45,221 nt of DNA from an uncultured Novosphingobium sp. (GCA_946886365.1 CAMPIM010000013.1:1-45221), one strand, 5' to 3'. Positions 7,306 through 15,591 are shown, numbered from the stretch's first letter. Notes: a model not told the origin generated them from the sequence alone. A program made the numbers and translations.

Positions 7306-8150
7306 AGACCTGCTCCATTCTCCTGTCCGCCATCATGCTTTCCGCCCCGCAGGCCGATGCGCAGACTTTCTCATCGTCCCTCCGCGGCGTCGCCTCGGCC
7401 AACCGCAAGGCGACGGCTGAGCCGACGGCTCAAAGCTTTATCAATGCGATCCAGGTCTATCCGTTCGCCGACGGCGCTATCTTCCAGGTCTATGCGGCGC
7501 CAGGATCGGTTACGGACATCGCGCTGCAGCCTGGCGAGACTCTCGTCGCGGTAGCCAGCGGCGACACGACGCGCTGGGTGATCGGCGACACCACTTCCGG
7601 CGTGGATGGCAGTGGCGATGGCGAGGCCAAGCGCACGCACATCCTGGTAAAGCCTTTCTCCGCCGGGCTCACGACCAACCTCGTCATCACGACCAACCGG
7701 CGGACCTATCACCTGCGCCTCGCTAGCACCGCGGCGACGGCGATGGCAGGCATAAGCTGGACCTATCCGCAGGATGACCTCATTGCTTTGAAGCGGAAGG
7801 CGGAGGCCGCGCGCGCCGCAGCCCCCGTGGCATCCGGCCTCGACATAGCTCGGTTGAACTTCGACTATGCGATCTCGGGCGACCGGCCGCCCTGGAGGCC
7901 ATTGCGCGCCTTTGACGATGGCCGCCAGACCTATATCGAATTCCCGCCCGCGCTCGCCCAGGGCGATGCGCCGCCGCTTTTCCTCCTTGGCCCGGACGGC
8001 AAGGCTGAACTCGTCAACTACCGCCTACGCGAGCGCTATTACATCGTCGATCGGCTGTTCGGCGTGGCGGAACTGCGGCTCGGCCTCAAAAAGCAGGAGG
8101 TTGTGCGCATCACCCGCATAGAGAACCACAAGCGCAGGAGGGGTGCATGA
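7302..8150 (+). CDS. trbG: Conjugal transfer protein TrbG (VirB9-like)
   Basis: 282 residues, ATG at 7302 overlapping trbF. A short signal peptide (MKTCSILLSAIMLSAPQADA) is followed by the VirB9/CagX-like domain: AIQVYPFADGAIFQVYAAPGSVTDIALQPGE, WVIGDTTSG, HILVKPFSAGLTTNLVITTNRRTYHLRL, and the C-terminal lobe DGRQTYIEFPPALAQG ... ERYYIVDRLFGVAELRLG. TrbG forms part of the outer-membrane core complex with TrbI. Domain order and length are complete. It overlaps trbI by ATGA at 8147. Confidence 0.93.
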   Translation: MKTCSILLSAIMLSAPQADAQTFSSSLRGVASANRKATAEPTAQSFINAIQVYPFADGAIFQVYAAPGSVTDIALQPGETLVAVASGDTTRWVIGDTTSGVDGSGDGEAKRTHILVKPFSAGLTTNLVITTNRRTYHLRLASTAATAMAGISWTYPQDDLIALKRKAEAARAAAPVASGLDIARLNFDYAISGDRPPWRPLRAFDDGRQTYIEFPPALAQGDAPPLFLLGPDGKAELVNYRLRERYYIVDRLFGVAELRLGLKKQEVVRITRIENHKRRRGA

Positions 8151-9343
8151 CCGCAGTCGGCTCCCCGAGCCAGTCGGCCCCATCGCAGGCGAAGGTCGAA
8201 CCAGAGACCCTGGTCCTGCGAGCGCAACCGATGAGAGCCATCCACTTTCGCCGCAGTGCCGTTATAGGCATTGCGGCCCTAGGATCGGCCAGCCTGATGG
8301 GCGTCGCATGGATGGCCCTCAAGCCCAAGGTGTTCCGGCAGGTAGCTTCGGAGAGCGAGCTTTCCAAGCCATCGGTCAATCCCGGCGATGCCCTAGCCGA
8401 CCTACCGGCAGGCTATGGTGACGCTCCAAGACTGGGACCGCCCCTGCCGGGCGACCTTGGGCGACCTATCCTGCGCGCCCGGCAACAGCATATGGACGCC
8501 GACGATGCATCGGGCGGCGGTCGATCGACTGCGGACGCCCCGGAAGCCGAAAGGCTGGCCAAGCTGGCGGAGCTGAAGGCAGCCCGGGAATCCGGCGTCC
8601 TTGTCCAGACAAAAACCACCGATCACATCACCCAGGTGCCGCCAGCGCCGCCCGCAAGCATTGGACCGGATGCCGGGACGCCAGCAGCCTCCCAGGATCG
8701 CAAGGTGGCGTTCACCGAGCGTCCCGCTTCTGGCAGCGACCTGAACACATCCATGTTGGTGCCGCCGCCATCACCCTATCTCCTGGCGGCCGGGAGCATC
8801 ATTCCCGGAAGCCTGATCACCGGGCTGAGCTCCGACCTGCCTGGACTCGTCACGGCGCAGGTGACGCAGAATGTGTTCGACAGCGTGACCGGCCAGATCC
8901 TGCTCGTACCGCAGGGTGCGCGCCTTGTCGGAAAATATGACAATGTCGTCGCCTTCGGCCAGCGACGCGCGCTCGTGATCTGGCAGCGGCTCACACTGCC
9001 GGATGGAAGTTCGCTCCGCCTCGACAATTTTCCGGCGACGGACGCGGCGGGATATGCGGGGCTTGCCGACAAGGTCGACTTTCACAGCTGGTCTCTGCTC
9101 AAGGGAGTGGCGATCGCAACCCTCCTTGGCGTCGGCTCGGAACTGACGATCGATGACGAGAGCGACCTTGTCGAGGCGATGCGGGAATCGACCCAGCAGA
9201 ACGTGGCGCGTGCTGGCGAACAAATCACCTCGCGCAATCTCGACATCCAGCCGACGCTCACGGTCCGACCCGGGACGCCTGTACGCCTTCTGGTTAGCCG
9301 GGATCTCATCCTCACGCCCTGGCGGGTGTCGACAGGAGAATAG
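8147..9343 (+). CDS. trbI: Conjugal transfer protein TrbI (VirB10-like)
   Basis: 398 residues. One inner-membrane helix near residues 40-60 (AVIGIAALGSASLMGVAWMAL), a long proline-rich periplasmic linker (about 70-200) and the VirB10 beta-barrel domain from PYLLAAGSIIPGSLITGLSSDLPGLVTAQV to LVSRDLILTPW. The antenna/channel motif region GQILLVPQGARLVGKYDNVVAFGQRRALVIWQRL is clear. VirB10 proteins span the envelope and gate the T4SS channel. Full length and intact, coupled to trbG upstream and to the DUF2274 gene two bases downstream. It is not expected to work without the missing TrbB-E components. Confidence 0.94.
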   Translation: MTAVGSPSQSAPSQAKVEPETLVLRAQPMRAIHFRRSAVIGIAALGSASLMGVAWMALKPKVFRQVASESELSKPSVNPGDALADLPAGYGDAPRLGPPLPGDLGRPILRARQQHMDADDASGGGRSTADAPEAERLAKLAELKAARESGVLVQTKTTDHITQVPPAPPASIGPDAGTPAASQDRKVAFTERPASGSDLNTSMLVPPPSPYLLAAGSIIPGSLITGLSSDLPGLVTAQVTQNVFDSVTGQILLVPQGARLVGKYDNVVAFGQRRALVIWQRLTLPDGSSLRLDNFPATDAAGYAGLADKVDFHSWSLLKGVAIATLLGVGSELTIDDESDLVEAMRESTQQNVARAGEQITSRNLDIQPTLTVRPGTPVRLLVSRDLILTPWRVSTGE

Positions 9344-9345
9344 GC

Positions 9346-9576
9346 ATGGCAGATCTGAAACTGGCCAAACTGCCGGACAGGACACCGGTCAAGCTGGCCA
9401 TCACCATAACGCCGGACCTGCAGAATGCCCTGCGCGACTATGCCGCGATCTACGCGCAGGCCTATGGCATAGAGGAACCGGTGGTCGAACTCATCCCCGC
9501 AATGCTGACTGCCTTCCTGGACAGCGATCGCAACTTCATCAAAGCCCGAGACGCGGGGTTGCGAGAGAAGGGATGA
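9346..9576 (+). CDS. DUF2274 family protein
   Basis: 76 residues, MADLKLAKLPDRTPVKLAITITPDLQ then a helical AIYAQAYG and ELIPAMLTAFLDSDRNF. It matches DUF2274, a small ribbon-helix-helix-like family nearly always found directly after trbI in alphaproteobacterial ICEs. The KLAKLPDRTPVKLAITI strand and following helices are compatible with an RHH DNA-binding fold, but that is inference. It starts two bases after trbI stops and overlaps the next gene by ATGA, so it is the tail of the trb operon. Confidence 0.85.
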   Translation: MADLKLAKLPDRTPVKLAITITPDLQNALRDYAAIYAQAYGIEEPVVELIPAMLTAFLDSDRNFIKARDAGLREKG

Positions 9577-10049
9577 AGGACGAAATAATAATGCCGCCTG
9601 GTGGTGTGCGGACGGCATCGCCCGTCGATCGCGTGTCCTCACAGAAGCCTGCACCTCCGCACCCTGGGCATCGGAGCCAAATCGATGCAGACCGTGACGA
9701 GGCGCGAAAGAATTGTCCAGCTATCAGCGAAGGGGCCGCTCTCTTAACCCCGAACGACATCCTCTCACGGCTCAGCATGACGAGCGCGGAGCCAGCAAAA
9801 TGGATGCGGCGGACGTTTGAAAAGTACCAAGTGCCCTACATTCACCTATGTGGCCAGGTCCGCGCGACGGAGGCGCAATATCAGCTGCTGTTGGAAAGAG
9901 TAAGCTGTTTTCCATCGGCCGAAATGGAAAGAGCGGCATCGACCATATCGTTGGTCAAGTTGCGGAAAGCGACAAGCGCATCCGCATCAAGGGGATCGGT
10001 TCACGAACGCGTGACGCGGATGCTACTTGCAACTGATGGCCGAACCTAG
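9573..10049 (+). CDS. Conserved ICE-end protein, possible DNA-binding
   Basis: 158 residues from the ATG overlapping the DUF2274 stop. The first 55 residues are polar and proline-rich. The central part LLTPNDILSRLSMTSAEPAKWMRRTFEKYQVPYIHL reads like an excisionase/MerR-type helix-turn-helix followed by a turn, then VRATEAQYQLLLERV. In ICEs of this class the gene after DUF2274 is often a small regulator or recombination accessory protein near the attachment site; here a tRNA-Gly follows 245 bp later. The C-terminal third (SSEMERAASTIS to ATDGRT) has no recognisable motif. No integrase gene is present in the window. Confidence 0.6.
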   Translation: MKDEIIMPPGGVRTASPVDRVSSQKPAPPHPGHRSQIDADRDEARKNCPAISEGAALLTPNDILSRLSMTSAEPAKWMRRTFEKYQVPYIHLCGQVRATEAQYQLLLERVSCFPSAEMERAASTISLVKLRKATSASASRGSVHERVTRMLLATDGRT

Positions 10050-10293
10050 GTCCGCCGTGCGATTAATTGAAGTCGGCGCTACAGCGCGTCGCGATGAATC
10101 GCGGAAGGCATCGAATGTTGTTTGTCAAAGCAACGGCCATCCCGTCCTTCCTATATCCTGTGGGCCGACAACGACGGCAGGCAGCGATGGACGACCTGAA
10201 CTGTTCTATGCATGCAGGCTCGAGCCTTTCATGCAAGCCGCGTTTTAGTGTTGACGGATACCTTAGAAAAATGGCAGGGCGCTGCGCCTGCGG

Positions 10294-10367
10294 GCGGGTA
10301 TAGCTCAATGGTAGAGCACTAGCCTTCCAAGCTTGTGATGCGGGTTCGATCCCCGCTACCCGCTCCA
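10294..10367 (+). tRNA. tRNA-Gly (anticodon TCC)
   Basis: A 74-nt cloverleaf with encoded CCA. Acceptor stem GCGGGTA pairs with TACCCGC, discriminator T; D-arm GCTC/GAGC; anticodon loop CTTCCAA gives anticodon TCC; T-arm GCGGG/CCCGC with loop TTCGATC. One T-T mismatch in the anticodon stem (CTAGC against GCTTG) is unusual. It lies between the trb module and the KfrA/relaxase module, a classic integration target for mobile elements. A small hairpin at 10396-10412 follows. Confidence 0.93.
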
Positions 10368-10538
10368 GCAGATCGGCCGAATAATATTCGATAGCGCTTC
10401 GTATGGCGAAGCAGGTTTGTATCAGCACCGACGCCCATTTTTGTCATCCGGCAAGGTCGCTTGCCGAACAGATGTCGTGGGCGGGGATGAGGGCCATTAT
10501 TCTTCGACGATCCCGCTCGCGCCAAAGATCCAGTTCGG

Positions 10539-10563
10539 CGGCAGCATGATGAACATGCTGCCG
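10539..10563. repeat. Perfect 10-bp hairpin after the KfrA-like gene
   Basis: CGGCAGCATG, loop ATGAA, CATGCTGCCG. It sits eight bases beyond the stop of the minus-strand KfrA-like gene, as a transcription end would, although no T-run follows in that direction. The rest of the 200-bp space between the tRNA and this hairpin shows nothing else besides the small hairpin at 10396-10412. Confidence 0.5.
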
Positions 10564-10570
10564 GGCGCAT

Positions 10571-11158
10571 TCATTCCCGCAAATGATCGAATAGCCCCGG
10601 AGCGTCGTCCGCCTCTTCGGTGCGATCCTCCTGATCGCGCTTGAGCGTTACCGCCGACTGTCCGCCCCCGTGAATGAGCATCAGCCGCTCACGGTAGGCG
10701 GCAAGCACCTTACCCTCAAGCACAGCCGACTGCAGCTGTTCCTTGAGTTCGTCTACTTCCACACCCAGCGCGCCGATAACCTCGGTCTGCCTGACGCTGA
10801 TGCTTTCGAGTTCGGCAATCGCCTTGACCAGGTCGTCACACTCCTGCCGCAGCGCGTCGACTTCATCGTGCAAGGCAGCGTTTTCGGTGGCCGTCGCCTG
10901 ACGCTCGACATCCAGCTCCCCGCTTGCAATGCGCTCCACCGCAGCGATCAGATCCCTGCGCCCCACCAGCGGCTGCACTACCGACCTGTCCGCGCGTCTC
11001 TCTTTCCAGTCACGCACCATGACATAGGCGGTGCTGCGCGAACCCACGCTGCCCAACTTCGTCCAGACGAGCGATCCGTTGATCGCCTTCATCGGCACGC
11101 CCGAGGCGCGCAGCTCATCGCAGACGGGATCCACATCTTCCTGAAACAGCTTCTTCAT
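10571..11158 (-). CDS. KfrA-like plasmid DNA-binding coiled-coil protein
   Basis: 195 residues. The first 55 (VDPVCDELRASGVPMKAINGSLVWTKLGSVGSRSTAYVMVRDWKERR) match a KfrA_N-type domain: a winged-helix DNA-binding region ending in the R-S-T-AY...-WK pattern. Residues 75-165 are a heptad-rich coiled coil (ALHDEVDALRQECDDLVKAI, VDELKEQLQSAVL). KfrA proteins are plasmid-encoded repressors that bind their own promoter and form filamentous assemblies aiding stable inheritance. The leader at 11192-11242 holds repeated TGTAC/GATAC half-sites suitable for autoregulation. Its presence argues for a plasmid origin of the module between the tRNA and 18.1 kb. Confidence 0.75.
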   Translation of the reverse strand: MKKLFQEDVDPVCDELRASGVPMKAINGSLVWTKLGSVGSRSTAYVMVRDWKERRADRSVVQPLVGRRDLIAAVERIASGELDVERQATATENAALHDEVDALRQECDDLVKAIAELESISVRQTEVIGALGVEVDELKEQLQSAVLEGKVLAAYRERLMLIHGGGQSAVTLKRDQEDRTEEADDAPGLFDHLRE

Positions 11159-11191
11159 TTTTCGATATTCCGAGCATTATGCCTCGCCCGC

Positions 11192-11242
11192 TGTACGGTC
11201 TGTATCGTTGTACGGATTATACGCTTTGTACTAATGATACAG
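11192..11242. promoter_or_regulatory. Operator-like repeats upstream of the KfrA-like gene
   Basis: TGTACGG occurs twice (11192-11198 and 11209-11215), and CTGTATC (11200-11206) faces GATACAG (11236-11242), with GTAC cores between them. These sites lie 34-84 bases upstream of the KfrA-like start, in an AT-richer patch. KfrA family members bind imperfect repeats at their own promoter, so this is the likely operator. Confidence 0.5.
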
Positions 11243-11320
11243 CGGCGGCCGGGGCAGAATTCCAAACATGCGGCAGGTAATGCCGCTGACCGATGCAGCC
11301 TGATTGGCCAGCAGCAGGAT

Positions 11321-11707
11321 CTATGGCGCTGCCCAGCGATGCGGCGGCGCGGTCAGCATCCGCCGCACACGCCATGCCGACGGGTCGGCGAGCGAGACCT
11401 GATCTGCCATCGCCTTGAGGAATTCGACGATCCGACGGACCGCCCAGGCCAACCACTCGACAAGCAGCCAGAGCCAGGGCGATCGCATCCGGGCGATCGA
11501 CCCCAGCAATATGCCGATGATCCGAAGCACGGATGCGGTCATCCGGCCGGCAACTGGCTCTTCATGGGGCGGATCGGGGTGCTCGTTCTGGGTCACCCAT
11601 TCCCTGATAGGATGGTCCGACACTTCCCGCCAGAGGCGCGCGCATTTTTCTCTGCTGTCGCGACGAAATTTGGCGCGGCATTCCGCAATCGACTTTTTAT
11701 CGCCCAT
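11321..11707 (-). CDS. Small membrane protein, unknown
   Basis: 128 residues starting MGDKKSIAECRAKFRRDSREKCARLWREV: a basic, helical N-terminus, then one hydrophobic stretch (VLRIIGILLGSIARMRSPWLWLLVEWLAWAVRRIVEFL, about 60-97) that could form one or two membrane helices. No family recognised. Its first codons lie inside one arm of a long inverted repeat; the other arm opens a plus-strand frame with the same MGDKKS start. The order of residues looks protein-like, but it could be an open frame of low significance. Confidence 0.45.
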   Translation of the reverse strand: MGDKKSIAECRAKFRRDSREKCARLWREVSDHPIREWVTQNEHPDPPHEEPVAGRMTASVLRIIGILLGSIARMRSPWLWLLVEWLAWAVRRIVEFLKAMADQVSLADPSAWRVRRMLTAPPHRWAAP

Positions 11708-11754
11708 TCAGGGGGAAAAATGCCCCTTCCCTGAAATGGGCGATAAAAAGTCGA
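11689..11754. repeat. Long inverted repeat with mirrored start codons; possible oriT or recombination scar
   Basis: Arms at 11689-11713 and 11729-11754 are identical apart from one inserted base: each outer arm reads TCGACTTTTTATCGCCCAT toward the centre. The 15-nt centre is G/C runs around AAAAATG. Each arm carries an ATG followed by GGCGATAAAAAGTCGA, so frames on both strands start MGDKKS. It lies 390-450 bp upstream of the relaxase gene, where an origin of transfer is expected. Confidence 0.65.
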
Positions 11755-12125
11755 CGCCGGTCCTTTTCCTGGCGGTTCTCATGTGCCCAGCATTGAAAAT
11801 AGCAGCGCAGCAGGCACTGCGCGCCGTCCGCAGACTCGCGCACGAACCCGGCCCAAGCCGCAAAAACGGCTTTCCCGGAGAAGTCCTAGAACAAGAGTTT
11901 TCATTGACCACAAATGGGAACCAGTCCCCATGCCCTAAAAGTTGCGCAATACCTCTGACGCTGATGCAGTCAGCAGTTAGAGGGGAACTCTGGCGAGTGG
12001 TCGTTTCACGATTATTCGCTTCCTCACGTCAGCGGCGGCTATCGCCGTTTGTGATATTTGCCATTTCATCCTACAAACTGGACTTACGGCTATCAGCATT
12101 TATCCGTTGCTTCAACGATGTTGAT
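11755..12125. other. Gene-poor leader of the relaxase gene; candidate oriT region
   Basis: No convincing gene. A plus-strand frame opened by the ATG at 11736 runs through here but its product (basic/cysteine-rich, no domain) looks like chance. Base composition is more AT-rich than the flanks. The stretch near 11933-11952 (CCCTAAAAGTTGCGC) loosely resembles MobQ-family nick regions of the TAAGTGCGCCCT type; this is weak. A short GGCG/CGCC hairpin lies around 12034-12048. Confidence 0.25.
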
Positions 12126-12145
12126 CATGGACAATATTGTTCATG
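12126..12145. promoter_or_regulatory. 20-bp palindrome covering the relaxase start codon
   Basis: CATGGACAATATTGTTCATG is symmetric except for one G/T pair. Its last ATG (12143-12145) is the proposed start codon of the relaxase, so any protein bound here would block initiation directly. The relaxase or the KfrA-like protein could be the binder. Confidence 0.5.
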
Positions 12146-15139
12146 TCGCAACAACTCGCCTTCGACTTCGAGCCTTCAGCCGCTCTCGCAGCCAAACAGG
12201 CTGAACTCGCCCGGGCGGCGATCCACAAATATCGCGATCGCGCGACTGCCCGATCGGACGACGACATCACGGGCCGCGAAACCAATGTCCTCAAGCTGAA
12301 GCGCCCTCGGTTCGTTCAAGAAGCTGAGCATGCCATCGCGCCGGCCAAGCGCGAAAGGCGGCCCATGGAATTGGCGCCGGCGCGCTTCCACTTGCCACGC
12401 GCGCCGCAGGGGCGTCCTACCACAGCCGATGGCCGCCAGTCCTTCCATTTCGAACTGACGAGAGTGACCAAAGGCGTGGGCGGCACTTGCCACAGCAATG
12501 ACGGCAAACTGGCCGATCCGGTTGGTCATGTCGGCTATGTCGGCCGAGACGAAGCCGTGGCTTCAGCGGCGGATGCAGCTCAGCCTGGCGCGGTGCCCCA
12601 TGAAGCTGTCGCCCATATCGCTTATGTCGAGCGCGGCATGGCGCTCGCGATCGACATAAGCGGCAAGCCCGTCATTCTCACCAACATACCCGGCGATGCC
12701 GCCACCTTCTTCGCTCAGGTAGTGAAGCATGAGCGCGAAGGCCATCCCGACGGCATCTGCCTTGCCAAATCGTTCGACGCCGAGGCTCTGTTGGCGCTGG
12801 CGGATGACGACACCATCCCGGCAGGACTGAAGGGCGCAATCGAAGCGATAGTCGCTGATCCCGAACGCTATCGGGTGCGGCAGTCAGGCAATGCCGTTAC
12901 CAGAGCCCATCCCTTTCAGATCGAGGCCGACATCGAGGGCATAGCCGCCTGGCTCAAGAAGAAGGTTGGCGCAGCCATCCATGTACGCGAAGGCCGGGGC
13001 GGCATCGTGCAGCGGCGCATCACCGGCGAACTGCCCCACGAACTGGGACCGGCGGGATGCGAGCGCGTGTTGGCTACCCTGGCAGCGGAACTCGATAAGC
13101 GAAAGCTGCGCTACTATCTCGCCCTGCATGTGCCCACGGCGGCCAACCATGATCGCAACTGGCATTTCCACCTGCTCTTCTATGATCGCCCGTGCGAACT
13201 GATCGGTGGCGAGTGGGATTTCACCATTGCGGCCCAGCATAAATCGGCATCGCGCAATGCGAGGGAAACATATCCCCATCGCCGGCCCAAAGACAAAGAT
13301 GTGGGCCGCCGTGAATGGCCGAGCCACATGCGCAAGCTCTTCGCGGATGCCGTGAATGTCGAGCTCGCCATGGTCAAATCCAGGCGGCGCTATGATTCGC
13401 GAACCTTCGCCGAGATGGGCATCGAAGCTGAACCGCAGATCCATCTTGGCCCACAGGCAGCGTTTCTCGCCGCCTGTGGAGCAGCGCCCAAAAAAGAACT
13501 GGGCAATGCGGAGAAGGGCTGGCGGTGGAAGCTACGCCAGCTCGTGCAGTTTCATGATCAGCAGGACAAGGATGACGCCGACCGGGTGGCGACGCTTCGC
13601 GCTATGGCTGCCGAAGACGACAAGGCGCTCAAGGAAATCACGGAACTGGAACAGCAGCTGGAGAAGGGTCGTGCCGCGGCGCGCACCAGCGACGTCCTGC
13701 TGAACATCCTGCATCCCATGGCGCGCAGCAACGCGGAGCGCACCGCCCGCGACATGGCGGGCCATGCCGCTGACTTTGCCGCCAAGCGGAAGGCGGCAGG
13801 CAAAGACCCTGCGCAGCATCCGCGCTATCTGGCGCTCACCCAGCGCGGTAATGAAGCAAAGGCCTATCTGGAGGAGATTGACCGCGAGTTCGCGGCGGAA
13901 ACTAGCTTCGCTCTCGACCTCCATGTCGATGCGCAGATTGCGCGCGAACAGGCCCAATTCGATCTCGGTGTCCTGCAGGCGGGATTGGTTCGGTCCAGGG
14001 CGTCGGCAAGGATTCTTCCCGCTCCGCAGGCGACAGCGCGCCTGGATGAAGCGTCAGGTGTCGGGCAGAGCATTCCCGCCACCATGCCGCATGTTCCGGC
14101 TGACGTGCCGCTCACGCCTGAACCGGCCGAACAGCGCCGCGCGCTGACCGCGCAAGCACGCAGCACGGAGGTTGATGGCTGGCTCAGTCGTATCGAAGGG
14201 CACCGCCGCCGCCTGGTCCGGCGCGACGGCCGTGTCGAGCCGTTCAAGCTCGACGAACTGGACCGCATGATGCTGGCCACCGCTTCGGTCAAGCAGTTGA
14301 ACCGGCTTGATCGCATCCGCGACCGGCAGAACAGACTCATCGCCAGGATCGTAGAAGCGGTCGAGGCGGCGCCGGGCATATTGACGATCCCGTCAGGGCC
14401 CAAGGACGAGTGGACGTTGGCCCATCGCGATCCCGCCATGCAGGATGGGTTGCGCCGCTATAGCATCGATCCCGCCGTGCAGGATCGCCTGCGCGCTGCT
14501 CAGAAAGCGGGCCGTGCTGCCCAGGCACTCGCTCGGCAAACTGCTTTGCCCAATGTGCACCGGGTGATCGACGAAATCTCGAAGCGCGGGCTGGCCGTGC
14601 TGACAGAGGGCAAGCATTTGCGCATCAGCGACGCAGACGCTGCTCGCCTCGGCATCGCTCCAGCCGATCTCCAGTCGCCAGCGGCACAGAAACGCCTCGC
14701 GGGCATATATCGAACGCAGGAGAAGCTCCGCGCGTCCGTCCCATCAGTGCCCGCTCCGTCTGCGCCTGCCGTCACTTCAACGCCTACAGCCGAGCTTCCC
14801 AAGAACAGCCCGGCGGTTCCAGCTCCCGCAGCGCCTCTGGCCAAAACCCTCCAGCCCAAGATCGAGCCGGTCCGCATAACGCCTGCCAGCGCTCCTGCAC
14901 CCACGAAAGCGGCGGAGCCGACCGCGATCCAGCGTCCCTCGCGACCAAGCCAGACGCCGATTACCCCATCGGTTGAGGGTCCGAGAAACGACAAAGCGGA
15001 ACTGGTTGCCGCCTGGCTGATGGCATGCGAGGCGGCAGAAAAGGATCCGACCTGTGCGCAAGATCGCGACAAGACCGCCGCCCTGATTATGACGGACGCT
15101 GCGGCACGACCGTTCGTCAATCTGCTTGATGCGAACTGA
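12143..15139 (+). CDS. Large MobA/MobL-family relaxase
   Basis: 998 residues from the ATG at 12143. The relaxase domain shows the HUH-type metal site ANHDRNWHFHLLFYDRP (H336, H341, H343) and the MobA/L signature RRYDSRTFAEMGIEAEPQIHLGPQA (about 413-437). Upstream, two related motifs with tyrosine occur at about 128-139 (GHVGYVGRDEAV) and 157-168 (AHIAYVERGMAL); one or both tyrosines (132, 161) may be the DNA-cleaving residue. The C-terminal half is helical and charged, ending in a proline/alanine-rich linker. Relaxases nick oriT and pilot the strand during conjugation. The gene stops at TGA 15137, but coding-like sequence continues in the same frame, so the C-terminus may be damaged. Confidence 0.82.
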   Translation: MSQQLAFDFEPSAALAAKQAELARAAIHKYRDRATARSDDDITGRETNVLKLKRPRFVQEAEHAIAPAKRERRPMELAPARFHLPRAPQGRPTTADGRQSFHFELTRVTKGVGGTCHSNDGKLADPVGHVGYVGRDEAVASAADAAQPGAVPHEAVAHIAYVERGMALAIDISGKPVILTNIPGDAATFFAQVVKHEREGHPDGICLAKSFDAEALLALADDDTIPAGLKGAIEAIVADPERYRVRQSGNAVTRAHPFQIEADIEGIAAWLKKKVGAAIHVREGRGGIVQRRITGELPHELGPAGCERVLATLAAELDKRKLRYYLALHVPTAANHDRNWHFHLLFYDRPCELIGGEWDFTIAAQHKSASRNARETYPHRRPKDKDVGRREWPSHMRKLFADAVNVELAMVKSRRRYDSRTFAEMGIEAEPQIHLGPQAAFLAACGAAPKKELGNAEKGWRWKLRQLVQFHDQQDKDDADRVATLRAMAAEDDKALKEITELEQQLEKGRAAARTSDVLLNILHPMARSNAERTARDMAGHAADFAAKRKAAGKDPAQHPRYLALTQRGNEAKAYLEEIDREFAAETSFALDLHVDAQIAREQAQFDLGVLQAGLVRSRASARILPAPQATARLDEASGVGQSIPATMPHVPADVPLTPEPAEQRRALTAQARSTEVDGWLSRIEGHRRRLVRRDGRVEPFKLDELDRMMLATASVKQLNRLDRIRDRQNRLIARIVEAVEAAPGILTIPSGPKDEWTLAHRDPAMQDGLRRYSIDPAVQDRLRAAQKAGRAAQALARQTALPNVHRVIDEISKRGLAVLTEGKHLRISDADAARLGIAPADLQSPAAQKRLAGIYRTQEKLRASVPSVPAPSAPAVTSTPTAELPKNSPAVPAPAAPLAKTLQPKIEPVRITPASAPAPTKAAEPTAIQRPSRPSQTPITPSVEGPRNDKAELVAAWLMACEAAEKDPTCAQDRDKTAALIMTDAAARPFVNLLDAN

Positions 15140-15463
15140 CTGAATGATCTTCGGCAACAGGCGTCGGCCCATCATGAACGCCACGCGCCTGCAAAGGTCG
15201 CCGTCGAAGCAGAGACGGCCGCCCCGGTGGCACCGCCTGCTGCAGTGGAACAGCCTGCCCCGGCGGCCCGAGCATCCGAAGAACAGCGGCGCTTGCATCT
15301 CCAGCGCCAAATACAGGCCGCGCCGAGGGGTTCGCTAAGGCGCTGATACGCCCGCATCGGCGTCACGGAATCGGTGCTGCAAGCATGTCGGCAGCATGGA
15401 AAAGGCGCCGCTGGCGGATTTGTTGAAGCAGTGGAAACGAAGGTTTTGGAAGAAGGAAAATAG
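15140..15463 (+). pseudogene. In-frame continuation of the relaxase gene beyond its stop
   Basis: Directly after TGA 15137-15139 the same frame runs for 68 codons (QQASAHHERHAPAKVAVEAE, then PAPAARASEEQRRLHLQRQIQ) to a second TGA at 15344, and then for another 38 codons (YARIGVTESVLQACRQHGKG, GGFVEAVETKVLEEGK) to TAG at 15461. Composition matches the relaxase tail: alanine/proline linker and then a compact helical segment. This suggests an original product about 108 residues longer, cut by nonsense changes, or stop readthrough. No ribosome site restarts it. Confidence 0.5.
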
Positions 15464-15591
15464 AACAGGCGCAAAGCCTGCGCTGCTTCCAGCCTTCATT
15501 CACTCACCGGCAACGCCGGTATCCCAGCCAGCCCATGATCACCTCACCGTCCTAAGGGCGGTGTGCGGTCGTGTGCCCATCGGAGACCACC

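Noticed and set aside
10063..10570. Minus-strand open frames across the tRNA (products containing GIEPASQAWKAS and SGDRTRITSLEG)
   Set aside because: These are the familiar antisense translations of a tRNA-Gly; they cross the tRNA and have no ribosome site or domain.
11736..12299. Plus-strand frame starting MGDKKSTPVLFL
   Set aside because: After the repeat-derived first codons the product lacks protein-like features and runs into the relaxase gene in another frame; treated as part of the inverted-repeat observation only.
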